Assembly: GCA_028715885.1 (NCBI GenBank)
Contig: JAQUQX010000002.1
Span: 1-64,000 of the forward strand
Length of the DNA stretch: 64,000 nt
Reading direction: 5' to 3'
Source: Candidatus Methanoperedens sp.
GTDB lineage: Archaea; Halobacteriota; Methanosarcinia; Methanosarcinales; Methanoperedenaceae
Shown here one piece after another: positions 53,801 through 62,402 of this stretch. The notes beneath the pieces were generated by a model. That model worked only from the letters and a program-made list of their open reading frames with translations, did not search any database and had not been told where the DNA came from. The translations under genes were made by a program, and so were the position numbers. Each line of letters opens with the position of its first letter. Positions within the stretch are counted from its first letter, which is position 1.

Positions 53801-53941
53801 CTATTTCCATTCGTACATTTCGACATGCGGGGTTTCGCAACAGAGGCAGCTTCCGCACATCACATTGATGGTAAACTGCGGCGCGCCGCAGTCGCATGGC
53901 GCACATTCTTCGCAGCCTTTCTTGCATTGCCGGAAATCCAT
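53801..53941 (-). CDS. 46-residue cysteine-rich protein (putative metal or cluster binder)
   Basis: ATG 53939-53941 opens MDFRQCKKGCEECAPCDCGA, then PQFTINVMCGSCLCCETPHV and EMYEWK before TAG. Nine of 46 residues are Cys, arranged CxxxCxxCxxCxC and CxxCxCC, separated by a hydrophobic strand. This could hold zinc or an iron-sulfur cluster, like small metal carriers. A TATA-like AGTATAAT lies about 30 bases upstream of the ATG on the minus strand. No family is recognised. The regular Cys spacing and codon use argue for a real gene. Confidence 0.6.
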   Translation of the reverse strand: MDFRQCKKGCEECAPCDCGAPQFTINVMCGSCLCCETPHVEMYEWK

Positions 53942-54005
53942 GCTAATGTATTATTCGATTATACTAAAAATAAGTTGCGGTTGAAGAGCGCCATTGTATA
54001 TTTTC

Positions 54006-54599
54006 TTAACCCTTTTTATATCCATGGAAAAGTTCGCTTCCCGCGCCGGGATAGACTATCCTTTCATCCGGCGGCGTCACCCGTCTGGCTTCCTGCCATT
54101 TTTTCTGCGGCTCTGAACCTTCAAGCGCAGCCTTTGTAGGCTGTACATCTCCCATCCCCGGCGTCTTCCTGATATCGATTCCACTCACATTATGGCTGAA
54201 TTCTATGGGAATGTTATTGGGGTCATAGGCATATATGGAATGGATGAAACCATGGTCAATGACCTCGGAAACCTCGAATCCTGCGGCTTCAAGCTTCGCT
54301 TTCAATTTCCAGAGGTCTTCCTCCTCCTCGACGCCAAAAGAAACATGGTCAAAACCGAATTTGCCGCTCACAGGTCTCCCATGCTCTTTTTTTATCATGG
54401 GTTCAACGCCTTTCCACTCAAAGAAAGCTATCAGGTCTGTTGGCGAAATCTCAAAAAAATAATGCCGATAACCCGGCTGCCCGAGACCTGCCACAAGCCG
54501 CATTCCCAGCAGGTCGCGCCAGAAGCGTATCGTCTTATCCATATCTCCGGTTGCCATTGCAAGATGATTGATGCCGTTAAAATTTATCCTGATTGACAT
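54006..54599 (-). CDS. VOC-superfamily (glyoxalase/dioxygenase-like) protein
   Basis: A 197-residue protein with two paired beta-alpha-beta-beta-beta modules: INHLAMATGDMDKTIRFWRDLLGMRLV (metal His) and GFDHVSFGVEEEEDLWKLKAKLEAAGFEV (second His), with acidic ligand candidates in LIAFFEW and PIEFSHN. It resembles glyoxalase I, fosfomycin-resistance and extradiol dioxygenase folds; the substrate is not evident. The C-terminal 40 residues are an extension beyond the usual fold. Confidence 0.85.
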   Translation of the reverse strand: MSIRINFNGINHLAMATGDMDKTIRFWRDLLGMRLVAGLGQPGYRHYFFEISPTDLIAFFEWKGVEPMIKKEHGRPVSGKFGFDHVSFGVEEEEDLWKLKAKLEAAGFEVSEVIDHGFIHSIYAYDPNNIPIEFSHNVSGIDIRKTPGMGDVQPTKAALEGSEPQKKWQEARRVTPPDERIVYPGAGSELFHGYKKG

Positions 54600-54666
54600 T
54601 TGCTAACCTCACACATATATTGAGGCTCGAAACATTGATGTACTTTTCGGACTTTAGTAGTTCCAA

Positions 54667-56751
54667 ATGGCACAATCATCGGTTCAAATATGGGAAGATT
54701 TCTTCAAACGTTATTACTGGGAGAACATACTTGAACTCGCCAAGGATTATCCCGAAAAACGCAGTCTTGCAGTTCAGTTTCCGGATATTGAACAATTTGA
54801 CCCGGATATTGCACGCGAGCTGATTGAGCATCCCGACCCCGTACTAAAACATGCAAACGAAGCGCTCAATGCAATTGACCTGCCTGCAGACGTTATTTTT
54901 ACCAGCACTCACGTCCGGATTATCAAGCTTCCTCAACGCATCCAGATAAGGGAATTACGAAGCTCCGACATTAATAAATGTATAGCAGTATCCGGTCTTA
55001 TCAGGAAAGCCACTGAAGTAAGACCCAAGATTATCAATGCGGCTTTCAAATGCCAGAGATGCGGGCAAGTCACCCTGGTTCCGCAGGCAGAAGGCAAATT
55101 CGTTGAGCCGTTTGAATGTGAAAGCGAGGAATGCGGGCGCAAAGGTCCGTTTAAACTCATCCACGAAGAATCCGAATTCATCGATGCGCAGAAGCTGCGG
55201 ATTCAGGAATCGCCAGACGACCTGCGCGGCGGGGAGCAGCCCCAGACTCTGGATGTGGATGTTGACGACGACCTTGCGGGAATCGTTTCGCCTGGCGACC
55301 GCGTTGTAATATCGGGAATACTGCGCTCATACCAGAGAAGCACCCCGCACGGGAAAAGCACTTTCTTTGACCTCGTGCTTGACGGCGTATCAATCGAAAT
55401 CGAGGACAAGGAGTTTAAAGACATAGAGATTTCAAACGAAGATATCGAAAAGATATTGTCACTCGGGAAAGACCCCGAAGTTTACAAGAATATAATAAAA
55501 TCCATAGCGCCTTCGATTTATGGTTATGATGAAGTCAAGGAAGCCATGGCGCTTCAGCTTTTCTCAGGCGTGCCAAAAAACCTCCCGGACGGCACCCGAA
55601 TACGCGGCGACATGCATATTCTTCTTGTGGGCGACCCGGGCGTTGCGAAATCCCAATTGCTGCGCTACGCAGTTAAGCTTGCTCCACGGGGAATTTACAC
55701 AAGCGGCAAAAGCTCAACCTCGGCAGGCCTCACAGCGACAGCGGTCAAGGACGAGTTCGGGGAGGGGCGGTGGACGCTTGAAGCAGGTGCTCTAGTGCTG
55801 GCAGATATGGGTCTGGCATGCGTGGACGAACTAGACAAGATGGAAGCGGATGACAGAAGTTCCATGCACGAGGCTATGGAGCAGCAGACTATCAGCATCG
55901 CAAAAGCAGGCATCATGGCGACCTTGAAATCCCGGTGCGCGCTTCTGGGCGCAGCCAATCCCAAATTCGGGAGGTTTGACAGGTACGAGCCTATCGCAAA
56001 GCAGATTAACATGCCTCCGGCTCTCCTTTCGCGTTTTGATTTGATTTTCATTCTTACAGACGAACCATCGGTAAGCAGGGATACCGCAATTGCTGAGCAT
56101 ATACTGAAAGCCCATTATGCAGGCGAGCTTGCCGTGAGAAAGGAATACATCATCAATTCCGGCATAAGTGAAGAAGAGATAACGAGCGCCATGGAGGTTA
56201 TCCAACCGGAAATAGAGTCAGAGATGCTGCGCAAATATATCGCTTATACAAAGAGGAACATCTTTCCCATTATCCAGGATGATGCACGCAAGCAGTTGAT
56301 TGACTTTTACCTTGGCTTGCGAAAACAGGGCGAAGACCCCAGTTCCCCGGTGCCAGTGACGGCGCGCCAGCTTGAAGCCCTTATCCGCCTGACTGAAGCC
56401 AGCGCCCGCGTGCGGCTGAGCAGCGTCATAACTACGGAGGATACCTCCCGCGTCATCCGTATAGTGATGGCAAGCCTCAAACAGGTAATGACAGATCCGG
56501 AAACCGGCAAGCTGGATTCTGACATCATTAACGTGGGGATGGGTAAGAGTCAGCGCGTTAAGGTTAAGACGTTGAAAGAAATAATCAGGGAGCTTCAGGA
56601 AGAATATAAGAGCGCAGTGCCACTGGAAGAGATTATATCCAGGGCGGAAGAATCAGGCATCAAGAAAGATACTGTTGAAGACATGATACAAAAATTAAAG
56701 CAGGTTGGAGAAATACTTGAGGCGAGCAACAACAAGTTCAGGGTAGTTTGA
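54667..56751 (+). CDS. mcm: Replicative DNA helicase MCM
   Basis: A 694-residue archaeal MCM. The N-terminal domain includes a zinc finger (CQRCGQ ... CESEECG) and beta-hairpin; the AAA+ core has Walker A VGDPGVAKSQLL, Walker B LACVDELDKM, sensor 1 GAANPKFG and arginine finger LLSRFDLIF; a C-terminal winged helix (about 625-694) follows. Forms the hexameric replicative helicase. It forms an operon with the DUF424 gene, whose start is two bases past the MCM stop. Confidence 0.98.
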   Translation: MAQSSVQIWEDFFKRYYWENILELAKDYPEKRSLAVQFPDIEQFDPDIARELIEHPDPVLKHANEALNAIDLPADVIFTSTHVRIIKLPQRIQIRELRSSDINKCIAVSGLIRKATEVRPKIINAAFKCQRCGQVTLVPQAEGKFVEPFECESEECGRKGPFKLIHEESEFIDAQKLRIQESPDDLRGGEQPQTLDVDVDDDLAGIVSPGDRVVISGILRSYQRSTPHGKSTFFDLVLDGVSIEIEDKEFKDIEISNEDIEKILSLGKDPEVYKNIIKSIAPSIYGYDEVKEAMALQLFSGVPKNLPDGTRIRGDMHILLVGDPGVAKSQLLRYAVKLAPRGIYTSGKSSTSAGLTATAVKDEFGEGRWTLEAGALVLADMGLACVDELDKMEADDRSSMHEAMEQQTISIAKAGIMATLKSRCALLGAANPKFGRFDRYEPIAKQINMPPALLSRFDLIFILTDEPSVSRDTAIAEHILKAHYAGELAVRKEYIINSGISEEEITSAMEVIQPEIESEMLRKYIAYTKRNIFPIIQDDARKQLIDFYLGLRKQGEDPSSPVPVTARQLEALIRLTEASARVRLSSVITTEDTSRVIRIVMASLKQVMTDPETGKLDSDIINVGMGKSQRVKVKTLKEIIRELQEEYKSAVPLEEIISRAEESGIKKDTVEDMIQKLKQVGEILEASNNKFRVV

Positions 56752-56753
56752 AT

Positions 56754-57044
56754 ATGTTCATGAAAAAATACGATACAGACGGGCAAACCATTGTAGCGGT
56801 CTGCGATAAGAACATTATCGGAAAAAAATTCAGGGAAGGCGCCCTTCTTCTTCAACTGGATGAATGCTTTTATAAAGGTGAAGATGCATGCGAAGAGGAA
56901 GTAAAAGAGGCTCTCCAGAGTGCTACAATCGCAAACGTCGCAGGTGAAAAATCAATCGCATGCGCTGTTGAATGCGGGTGTGTTGACCCTGAGACCATTA
57001 TATTTATCGAAGACATCCCTCATGCGCAGATGGTGAAGATATGA
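56754..57044 (+). CDS. DUF424 protein
   Basis: A 96-residue archaeal DUF424 protein: DGQTIVAVCDKNIIGKKFREGALLLQL, then KEALQSATIANVAGEKSIACAVECGCVDPETIIFIEDIPHAQMV. The family is conserved across archaea and often neighbours replication or translation genes; its function is unknown. It follows mcm immediately. ATG 56754 is preferred over the TTG at 56748. Confidence 0.85.
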   Translation: MFMKKYDTDGQTIVAVCDKNIIGKKFREGALLLQLDECFYKGEDACEEEVKEALQSATIANVAGEKSIACAVECGCVDPETIIFIEDIPHAQMVKI

Positions 57045-57048
57045 AAAC

Positions 57049-57123
57049 CTTTAAGAAAGGTTTATCAAAAGAAGGGGTATGTGCCATACCCCTATATGTC
57101 ATAAAGGGGTGTAACCCTTTATG
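57049..57123 (+). promoter_or_regulatory. Leader of the coiled-coil gene pair: promoter block and start-codon hairpin (copy A)
   Basis: CTTTAAGAAAGGTTTATC plus AAAA (57049-57070) is identical over 22 bases to the trmY leader. A GGGGTATG-TGC-CATACCCC hairpin follows (57074-57092), then CATAAAGGG-N6-CCCTTTATG (57100-57123), a 9-bp perfect stem that ends with the start codon at 57121. The final hairpin differs from the trmY copy only by T versus C in the loop. The middle hairpin is unrelated in sequence but occupies the same position. Confidence 0.65.
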
Positions 57124-57780
57124 AGCGAAATAATTGAAACCAACAGGTTAATCGAAATGGTTATTGATAAGCATAACAGGTTTCTTGAAACATTTAATTC
57201 TGAATTTAAAGAGATTGAAAGTAAGCTAAATCTTATAAAACAACAATCAGATGCAGTTAAAAAAGAATTAGAAACCACTGAAACAAGAATAACAGTCCTT
57301 AATGAGAAATATTACCTGCTTTTCCACCAGGCAAAAAAACAGAGGGAAGAGATATTCAGGCAGGCGCTTGAAAAGATGCGTGCGGGTAAGGCGATTAATT
57401 TTCAGGATGTAATGCGCCTTTCCAGCAGAATAGAAGAATTTGAGAAGAAACTACATAATTCTAAAAATATTGAAGATGAAGAAAGGACAATAGTTGAAAT
57501 TAAAAAACTGCTGTACGATTTTGAATCTGCGGTAAGAAAAGCGGGGATAATTGTAACATCAGTAGGGATTATAGATAAATTAAATGAAGCAAACTCATCC
57601 CACAAAGAACTGGCAGCGCTTCAGAATAAGCCTAAGCAGGATGCAGGCTCTGTAAATGATATTGACAGGCAAGCAGGCGAGATTGACGAGCGCCATAACT
57701 GGTTAAAACGCAGGATTGAAAGTCATAACAATGCCCTTGCTTACTGGGAAAAACAAAAAGGCGGGATTAATGTTGGCTGA
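57121..57780 (+). CDS. Coiled-coil protein of unknown function
   Basis: A 219-residue, lysine/glutamate-rich, predicted long coiled coil (KEIESKLNLIKQQSDAVKKELETTETRITVLNEKY; SSRIEEFEKKLHNSK; DRQAGEIDERHNWLKRRIE) without membrane segment. Overlaps the next coiled-coil gene by 11 bases, so the two may form a hetero-oligomer. Its start codon is inside a conserved hairpin shared with trmY. Confidence 0.75.
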   Translation: MSEIIETNRLIEMVIDKHNRFLETFNSEFKEIESKLNLIKQQSDAVKKELETTETRITVLNEKYYLLFHQAKKQREEIFRQALEKMRAGKAINFQDVMRLSSRIEEFEKKLHNSKNIEDEERTIVEIKKLLYDFESAVRKAGIIVTSVGIIDKLNEANSSHKELAALQNKPKQDAGSVNDIDRQAGEIDERHNWLKRRIESHNNALAYWEKQKGGINVG

Positions 57781-58828
57781 ACCTGAGAATACGCAGGATG
57801 TAAAGGCAGAGGTTAGCGCACCGGCAGATGTGCCTGCCAGTACCCCGGTTGAAGCATCAGTTGAACCTGTTATTGAACAGAAGGATGAAAATGTGAACGC
57901 TGAAGTTATTCAGCAAGCGCTTCCCAAGCTTACAGAGCGGGAATTAAAAGAAAAAATCAACCTTCTGCGGCAGCGAGTGGAGCAAAACGAGAGGGAACTG
58001 AAAAGCACGTTCCGGGAGATTTCACTTCATAATACAGGAGGGGACGAATTAAAAACCAAACGCGATAGCCTGAATGCCCGGACTAAAGAGTTGTTCCAGA
58101 AAGCCGCAGAGCTGCGAAAAAAGCGTGATGAGGCAAATGCCAGGATTGCAGAGTTGAAATCGCAGCGTGACAGGCTCAGGGGCATCGGGAAGGAATTTAG
58201 CGAAAAAGTGGGTGAACTCAAGAAAACCCGCGACGAGCTGAACCAGACAGCGCGGGGAAGACTTGAAACCCTTGAAAAAGCATACGGCGAGGAACTTAAC
58301 CTTTTTTTGACTGCTGACCTCCCTCTTGACTATGAAATCAATATTTTTAACCGCCTGAACGAGTTGAGCCTGAGACTGGGCGCCACCAAAAAAGCGAACG
58401 AAATCCATACCGAGATTTCGGTGGAATACAGCCGGGCAAAAGAAATATACACGGATATGGATTCTCTGCATGCAAAGATTCAAACCCTTGCGCAGGAATC
58501 CCAGAAATATCATGAGGAACTTATCGCGCTTTATAAGGATATCGACGCGCTCCGCAAGGAAGCGGACTCATATCATTCACAGTTGACAGAGAAATATAAA
58601 GGAATAGCGCCGCTGCGGAAGAAGATTAGCGCTATCAAGGCAGAGCTTCCCAAACTGCGGGATGAGCTCGGGATTTACCTTGAACAGATGAAGGAAGTCC
58701 AGTTAACGAAAGATGAGCAGAAAAACATAGGGAAGCGGGAGGAGGCAAGGGAGAAATTCCAGAAAAACGGGCGCGTGAGTCTTGATGAGTTCAGGATTCT
58801 GGTTGAGAACGAGGATATTAAGCTTTAG
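57770..58828 (+). CDS. Archaeal coiled-coil protein (COG1340-like)
   Basis: A 352-residue protein: an acidic, low-complexity N-terminus (about 1-50, rich in Ala/Pro/Val/Glu) and a long coiled coil (LTERELKEKINLLRQRVEQNERELKST, KRDSLNARTKELFQKAAELRKKRDEANARIAELKSQRDRLRG, LRKKISAIKAELPKLRDEL). The sequence fits the COG1340 'uncharacterised archaeal coiled-coil' group; such proteins are sometimes mislabelled as phosphoserine phosphatase. ATG 57770 is chosen because it needs only a short overlap with the upstream gene; the frame to 57716 lies deeper inside it. Confidence 0.8.
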   Translation: MLAEPENTQDVKAEVSAPADVPASTPVEASVEPVIEQKDENVNAEVIQQALPKLTERELKEKINLLRQRVEQNERELKSTFREISLHNTGGDELKTKRDSLNARTKELFQKAAELRKKRDEANARIAELKSQRDRLRGIGKEFSEKVGELKKTRDELNQTARGRLETLEKAYGEELNLFLTADLPLDYEINIFNRLNELSLRLGATKKANEIHTEISVEYSRAKEIYTDMDSLHAKIQTLAQESQKYHEELIALYKDIDALRKEADSYHSQLTEKYKGIAPLRKKISAIKAELPKLRDELGIYLEQMKEVQLTKDEQKNIGKREEAREKFQKNGRVSLDEFRILVENEDIKL

Positions 58829-58847
58829 AGAGTGCAACTGCGGGCGG

Positions 58848-59033
58848 CATAAAACCAATCTGTTGCGACGTGGGATGTAACACAACAACCTACTGTTGCA
58901 ACTACGACTTTGTCCAGGACGGCAATTAGATGCAAGAAGGTCACCTGCGCCGCGGTCACTTCAGAGAGGAGTGGCACAGGCGGGTGGCGTTCTGAGGAAA
59001 AGGAATTGAGACTATCCTCTGGGTTAATTTATT
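58848..59033 (+). pseudogene. Degenerate open stretch after the coiled-coil operon
   Basis: After a TAA at 58845-58850 region an open frame without a start codon reads NQSVATWDVTQQPTVATTTL and continues SRTAIRCKKVTCAAVTSERS to a stop near 59033; an overlapping frame gives a cysteine-rich ICCDVGCNTTTYCCNYDF. Either may be the tail of a lost gene. The VAxWDxTQ run recalls VAWDTTQRC in the DUF2341 gene at 30.5 kb, a weak similarity. No functional gene is claimed. Confidence 0.2.
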
Positions 59034-59048
59034 AAAAAATACAGAGGG

Positions 59049-62000
59049 TTAATCCCTCTCAATCTCATCCTTCTCCTCAATCTTATCTTTGTGTATCTGT
59101 ATGTTTCCTCCGCCTAATATTCCGCTTGAAATGTAATTTATTGCAGGTATATTGATGGAGAGGGCATCCGTTTTGCCATGTTCGCCGTTATCCACTGCTG
59201 TTACGGTATATGTATATTTAGCTCCGTTTATTTCAGCAAGCCCGCTGAATGTCGCTGTGTTTGCTTCTTTGTCCACGCTCAGTGTTGTTACATTACCATG
59301 GATTTTTACATCTGCCGCATGATCTGTGAACTCTATTCTTCCATCTGGCTTTCCATTAACATAGCTGGCGGCAAATTCAAAGGTTGCTTTGTTATTGTTC
59401 TTCCGTACCGGGGTTACTGGACTAACAATCCAGCCCTCACCGGTTACTTTGCCGACAATCGGTATTGCCGGACCTCCGGCATCCAGAATTATTCCGTTGG
59501 CAGTCAGGTCATCATCGCCAACACCGCCGTCTTGCAACTGTATTGTTATCACGTTATCTCCGTCGTTACTTCCGAGCGGAATCTGGTACCAGTGAGGTAA
59601 TGGAGTATCAGGTGTGCTGCCATATTTCCAGTACTGCGCCGCAGAGGAAATATTCCGGGGCAGTGTGATAGTGATTCCAATGGTTTGACCACTGTTCAGA
59701 CCTGAGATATTGAAACCAAAAATACCATAAGGGAATTTATAAGGCGGTTTTCCGGTTAACAATAATGGTTTCAAACCTGATGCTTTTATAAAGTTTCCCG
59801 AACCTGTGAGAAGATTAATAGTGCCAGCCCCGTTGTATGCTATGACATCAATATTCTTCTGTGGCTGTGCCAGGATTGTATCGATTGAGTCTGGATTTAT
59901 GGTTTTGTCGGTTATTCCGTCACCGTTCAGGTCTATTTCCATTTTATAGCTGGTAATTGGATCGCTTACGTTAACAGTAGCAATTGAACTTTCTGTGACA
60001 TTTATGCTATTGAAGGTTATCTCTGTGGTTGATATTTCTCTCTGTTTTTCTAGGGTCAGATTGAAGAATACAGGCTCCAAAGACGGAACATTTTGTATTG
60101 TAGCTAACGATTGGGCGTTTGTAATTGAGTTTACAACATTTGGTTTTTTGCAAGAATAGACTTTTGCTTCATTGATTGGGGAGTAGCTTATTATAACCTG
60201 TGGCGTAAAAGACCCACCATAGTCTCCAGTGTAGTAGGAATCCTGTATCCCGAGTTCAAAATCATCGCATCCTGTTATCATTCCAGTATGTTCTCCTGAG
60301 AAATTGAAAGCATGAAGCCCCAACCTTGAATTAACCTCTTTTTTATTATCTGGCCCCCATACTCTAAATTCGCCCGAGTTTCGTATATATCTAGGCGGAG
60401 ATACAGTATTGTAAGGATATACTCCATTATTAACATCAATAAGTCTGTATCCAGGTCCACCGTTTTCATCCATGGTTGCACTCCGGGTTTGAATGAACAA
60501 TGGTCTGTTTAAGCTACTGTTATCAACTGAATTTCCGGTTAAATTGAATATCGAATCATTGTGATTATGACCTGTAAGAACCAGTTGGACATTACTATCT
60601 CTTGTATAGTTTATAAAATTCCAACGATTTACGGCGATTGCTCCATTATTTCCGCCTGGCGCACCGTCGTGGGGCACGCCTGCCAAAGTACGACCTGATA
60701 GTGTCAATGATGAATCATTTTCCCAACTCATTACAGGATGGTGCATAAAAATTATTTTAGGATAACTATTATTGAACTCGTCTTTTAGCCTTCTTATCTG
60801 GTCATCAGATAAGCCGGTCGCTTCAGGTGATGTTGGATCTTTATGATAATCTGCACCTGAGTCCAAGCCTATAAAACGATAGCCTTTGTAGTCGAAAGAA
60901 TAATTGTTATCGACTGAAGAAGGATTACTTATAGGTTTTATATAATTATTGTAATTTAAAATATTATCACCTAGAATCACGTTACGTCTATCGTGATTTC
61001 CTAGCGTAGTATAGACTGGGATATTAATACCTTTTAATAGGTTTCTAAATGCCTTGAAAAAGTCCGAATTATCATACTGAACAAGGTCACCAGTGATAAG
61101 TATAAAACTGGGATGATTTTCTTTAACTGCCTGTAATGTGTCTGTGAACCTAATGGCAGATGTTACCATATATTGAGGAGAACATTGTATAGAAGCAAAG
61201 AGAGTATCAATGCAGTATTCTCTTCCTGGGTAATAGCCTATATGCACATCAGTTATATGCGCAATTTTGAAATTCTCCGCGACATTAGAAACCTCTGCGC
61301 CCACACTGACCGAGGGCTCGGGGGAGGCGTATTTGCGGACAAAGAAGTTATCCACATAGCCTCGAAGCGTGTTATAATCTCCACCCGCTGTAATTTTATG
61401 CATGGAGCCTGCTGAATTCGGGGGGCCATTATAAGTAATACTTGGACTGCTTGGCCTGGAACTCTCTTTTTGCCATAATCTTACTTCGAGACTATCATCG
61501 CTTTTTATAATCATCTCTCCTGTAAGCCATGTATCGACAGGGAGAATTAGCGAAGCACTTGCTACAGCACCTCCATTATCATATATGTAAAGAGTGTTAG
61601 TCTGTTGAATATATAGCCAACCGTAACCAGTATACCATAATCCCGAAGTTGGTGCTCGCACCATAGTACCGTACGCGCGGTATGCACTTCCGGATGCAAT
61701 GTGAAAATCATTCTGGATTGATATGCCATTGTTGTCACCATCTCTATAAGCCCACGGGTCTTTCACAGCATCGGTCGCTAATCTTGCTTTGTTTGTGTCT
61801 ATTTTAACGGAACCCTGTACAACTGTCCAGCCATTCCCTATAGATCCATTTGCTCTATTAAAATCATCGAAGAACACAAAAGTGGCATCCCCCCTACTCG
61901 CACTACCCGCGCTCGGATTCCCATAATACATCCGTACGGCAGCACTCCCACCGCCAGCTATGCTCGGCACCTTCACCCAAATCTTCGCACCCCTTCCAGC

Positions 62001-62300
62001 ATAATCCCAGCTTTCAATCCAGTAACTTAACTCATTTCCATCAGTATCTGTGAACCTTGTGTCTGCGCCGTCAGGGCGCGCGTTTGAAGGGAAGTTGTTA
62101 CCATCCAGATTTACCAGCACTTGATACTCAGTCAAGGCATCGCCGGTGTTTGTGATTATAATATTCTTGTTGTATGACCAGCTTCCACCGCCAGAGTTCG
62201 ATAAAGCACTCGCACTACCCGCCAGCAATAAGATCGCAAGCGCCGTTATTCCAACCGCTATTCCGAGGGCACGCCCTCCGCAAATGTTATTTGGTACCAT
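59049..62300 (-). CDS. Secreted DUF2341 - metallophosphoesterase - post-COAP-type surface protein
   Basis: A 1,083-residue secreted protein. Signal peptide about 1-32 (ALGIAVGITALAILLLAGSASA); DUF2341 about 35-125; lectin-like beta domain about 135-320; calcineurin-type phosphoesterase about 345-620 with HITDVHIGY, ITGDLVQYD, TLGNHDRRN, FMHHPVMSW and LTGHNHND; a beta-rich middle; and a C-terminal VTGEGWIVSPVTP ... KATFEFAASYVNG ... GGGNIQIHK domain like 'post-COAP-1' domains. No C-terminal membrane anchor is seen. Extracellular phosphate release or nucleotide/glycan hydrolysis at the cell envelope is inferred. Its DUF2341 part contains a 104-bp block identical to the gene at 29.9 kb. Confidence 0.85.
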   Translation of the reverse strand: MVPNNICGGRALGIAVGITALAILLLAGSASALSNSGGGSWSYNKNIIITNTGDALTEYQVLVNLDGNNFPSNARPDGADTRFTDTDGNELSYWIESWDYAGRGAKIWVKVPSIAGGGSAAVRMYYGNPSAGSASRGDATFVFFDDFNRANGSIGNGWTVVQGSVKIDTNKARLATDAVKDPWAYRDGDNNGISIQNDFHIASGSAYRAYGTMVRAPTSGLWYTGYGWLYIQQTNTLYIYDNGGAVASASLILPVDTWLTGEMIIKSDDSLEVRLWQKESSRPSSPSITYNGPPNSAGSMHKITAGGDYNTLRGYVDNFFVRKYASPEPSVSVGAEVSNVAENFKIAHITDVHIGYYPGREYCIDTLFASIQCSPQYMVTSAIRFTDTLQAVKENHPSFILITGDLVQYDNSDFFKAFRNLLKGINIPVYTTLGNHDRRNVILGDNILNYNNYIKPISNPSSVDNNYSFDYKGYRFIGLDSGADYHKDPTSPEATGLSDDQIRRLKDEFNNSYPKIIFMHHPVMSWENDSSLTLSGRTLAGVPHDGAPGGNNGAIAVNRWNFINYTRDSNVQLVLTGHNHNDSIFNLTGNSVDNSSLNRPLFIQTRSATMDENGGPGYRLIDVNNGVYPYNTVSPPRYIRNSGEFRVWGPDNKKEVNSRLGLHAFNFSGEHTGMITGCDDFELGIQDSYYTGDYGGSFTPQVIISYSPINEAKVYSCKKPNVVNSITNAQSLATIQNVPSLEPVFFNLTLEKQREISTTEITFNSINVTESSIATVNVSDPITSYKMEIDLNGDGITDKTINPDSIDTILAQPQKNIDVIAYNGAGTINLLTGSGNFIKASGLKPLLLTGKPPYKFPYGIFGFNISGLNSGQTIGITITLPRNISSAAQYWKYGSTPDTPLPHWYQIPLGSNDGDNVITIQLQDGGVGDDDLTANGIILDAGGPAIPIVGKVTGEGWIVSPVTPVRKNNNKATFEFAASYVNGKPDGRIEFTDHAADVKIHGNVTTLSVDKEANTATFSGLAEINGAKYTYTVTAVDNGEHGKTDALSINIPAINYISSGILGGGNIQIHKDKIEEKDEIERD

Positions 62301-62402
62301 TTTTTCAACCTATCCCTGATGGCAGTCCCACCGATGCGTTTTTTGAACGACACCACCAAATTTAGAAATCCACGATTACGTGATACTATAAAAGACTTCC
62401 GT

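Noticed and set aside
53789-54139. 116-codon plus-strand frame
   Set aside because: Antisense to the 46-residue cysteine-rich gene and to the VOC gene, with no domain signal.
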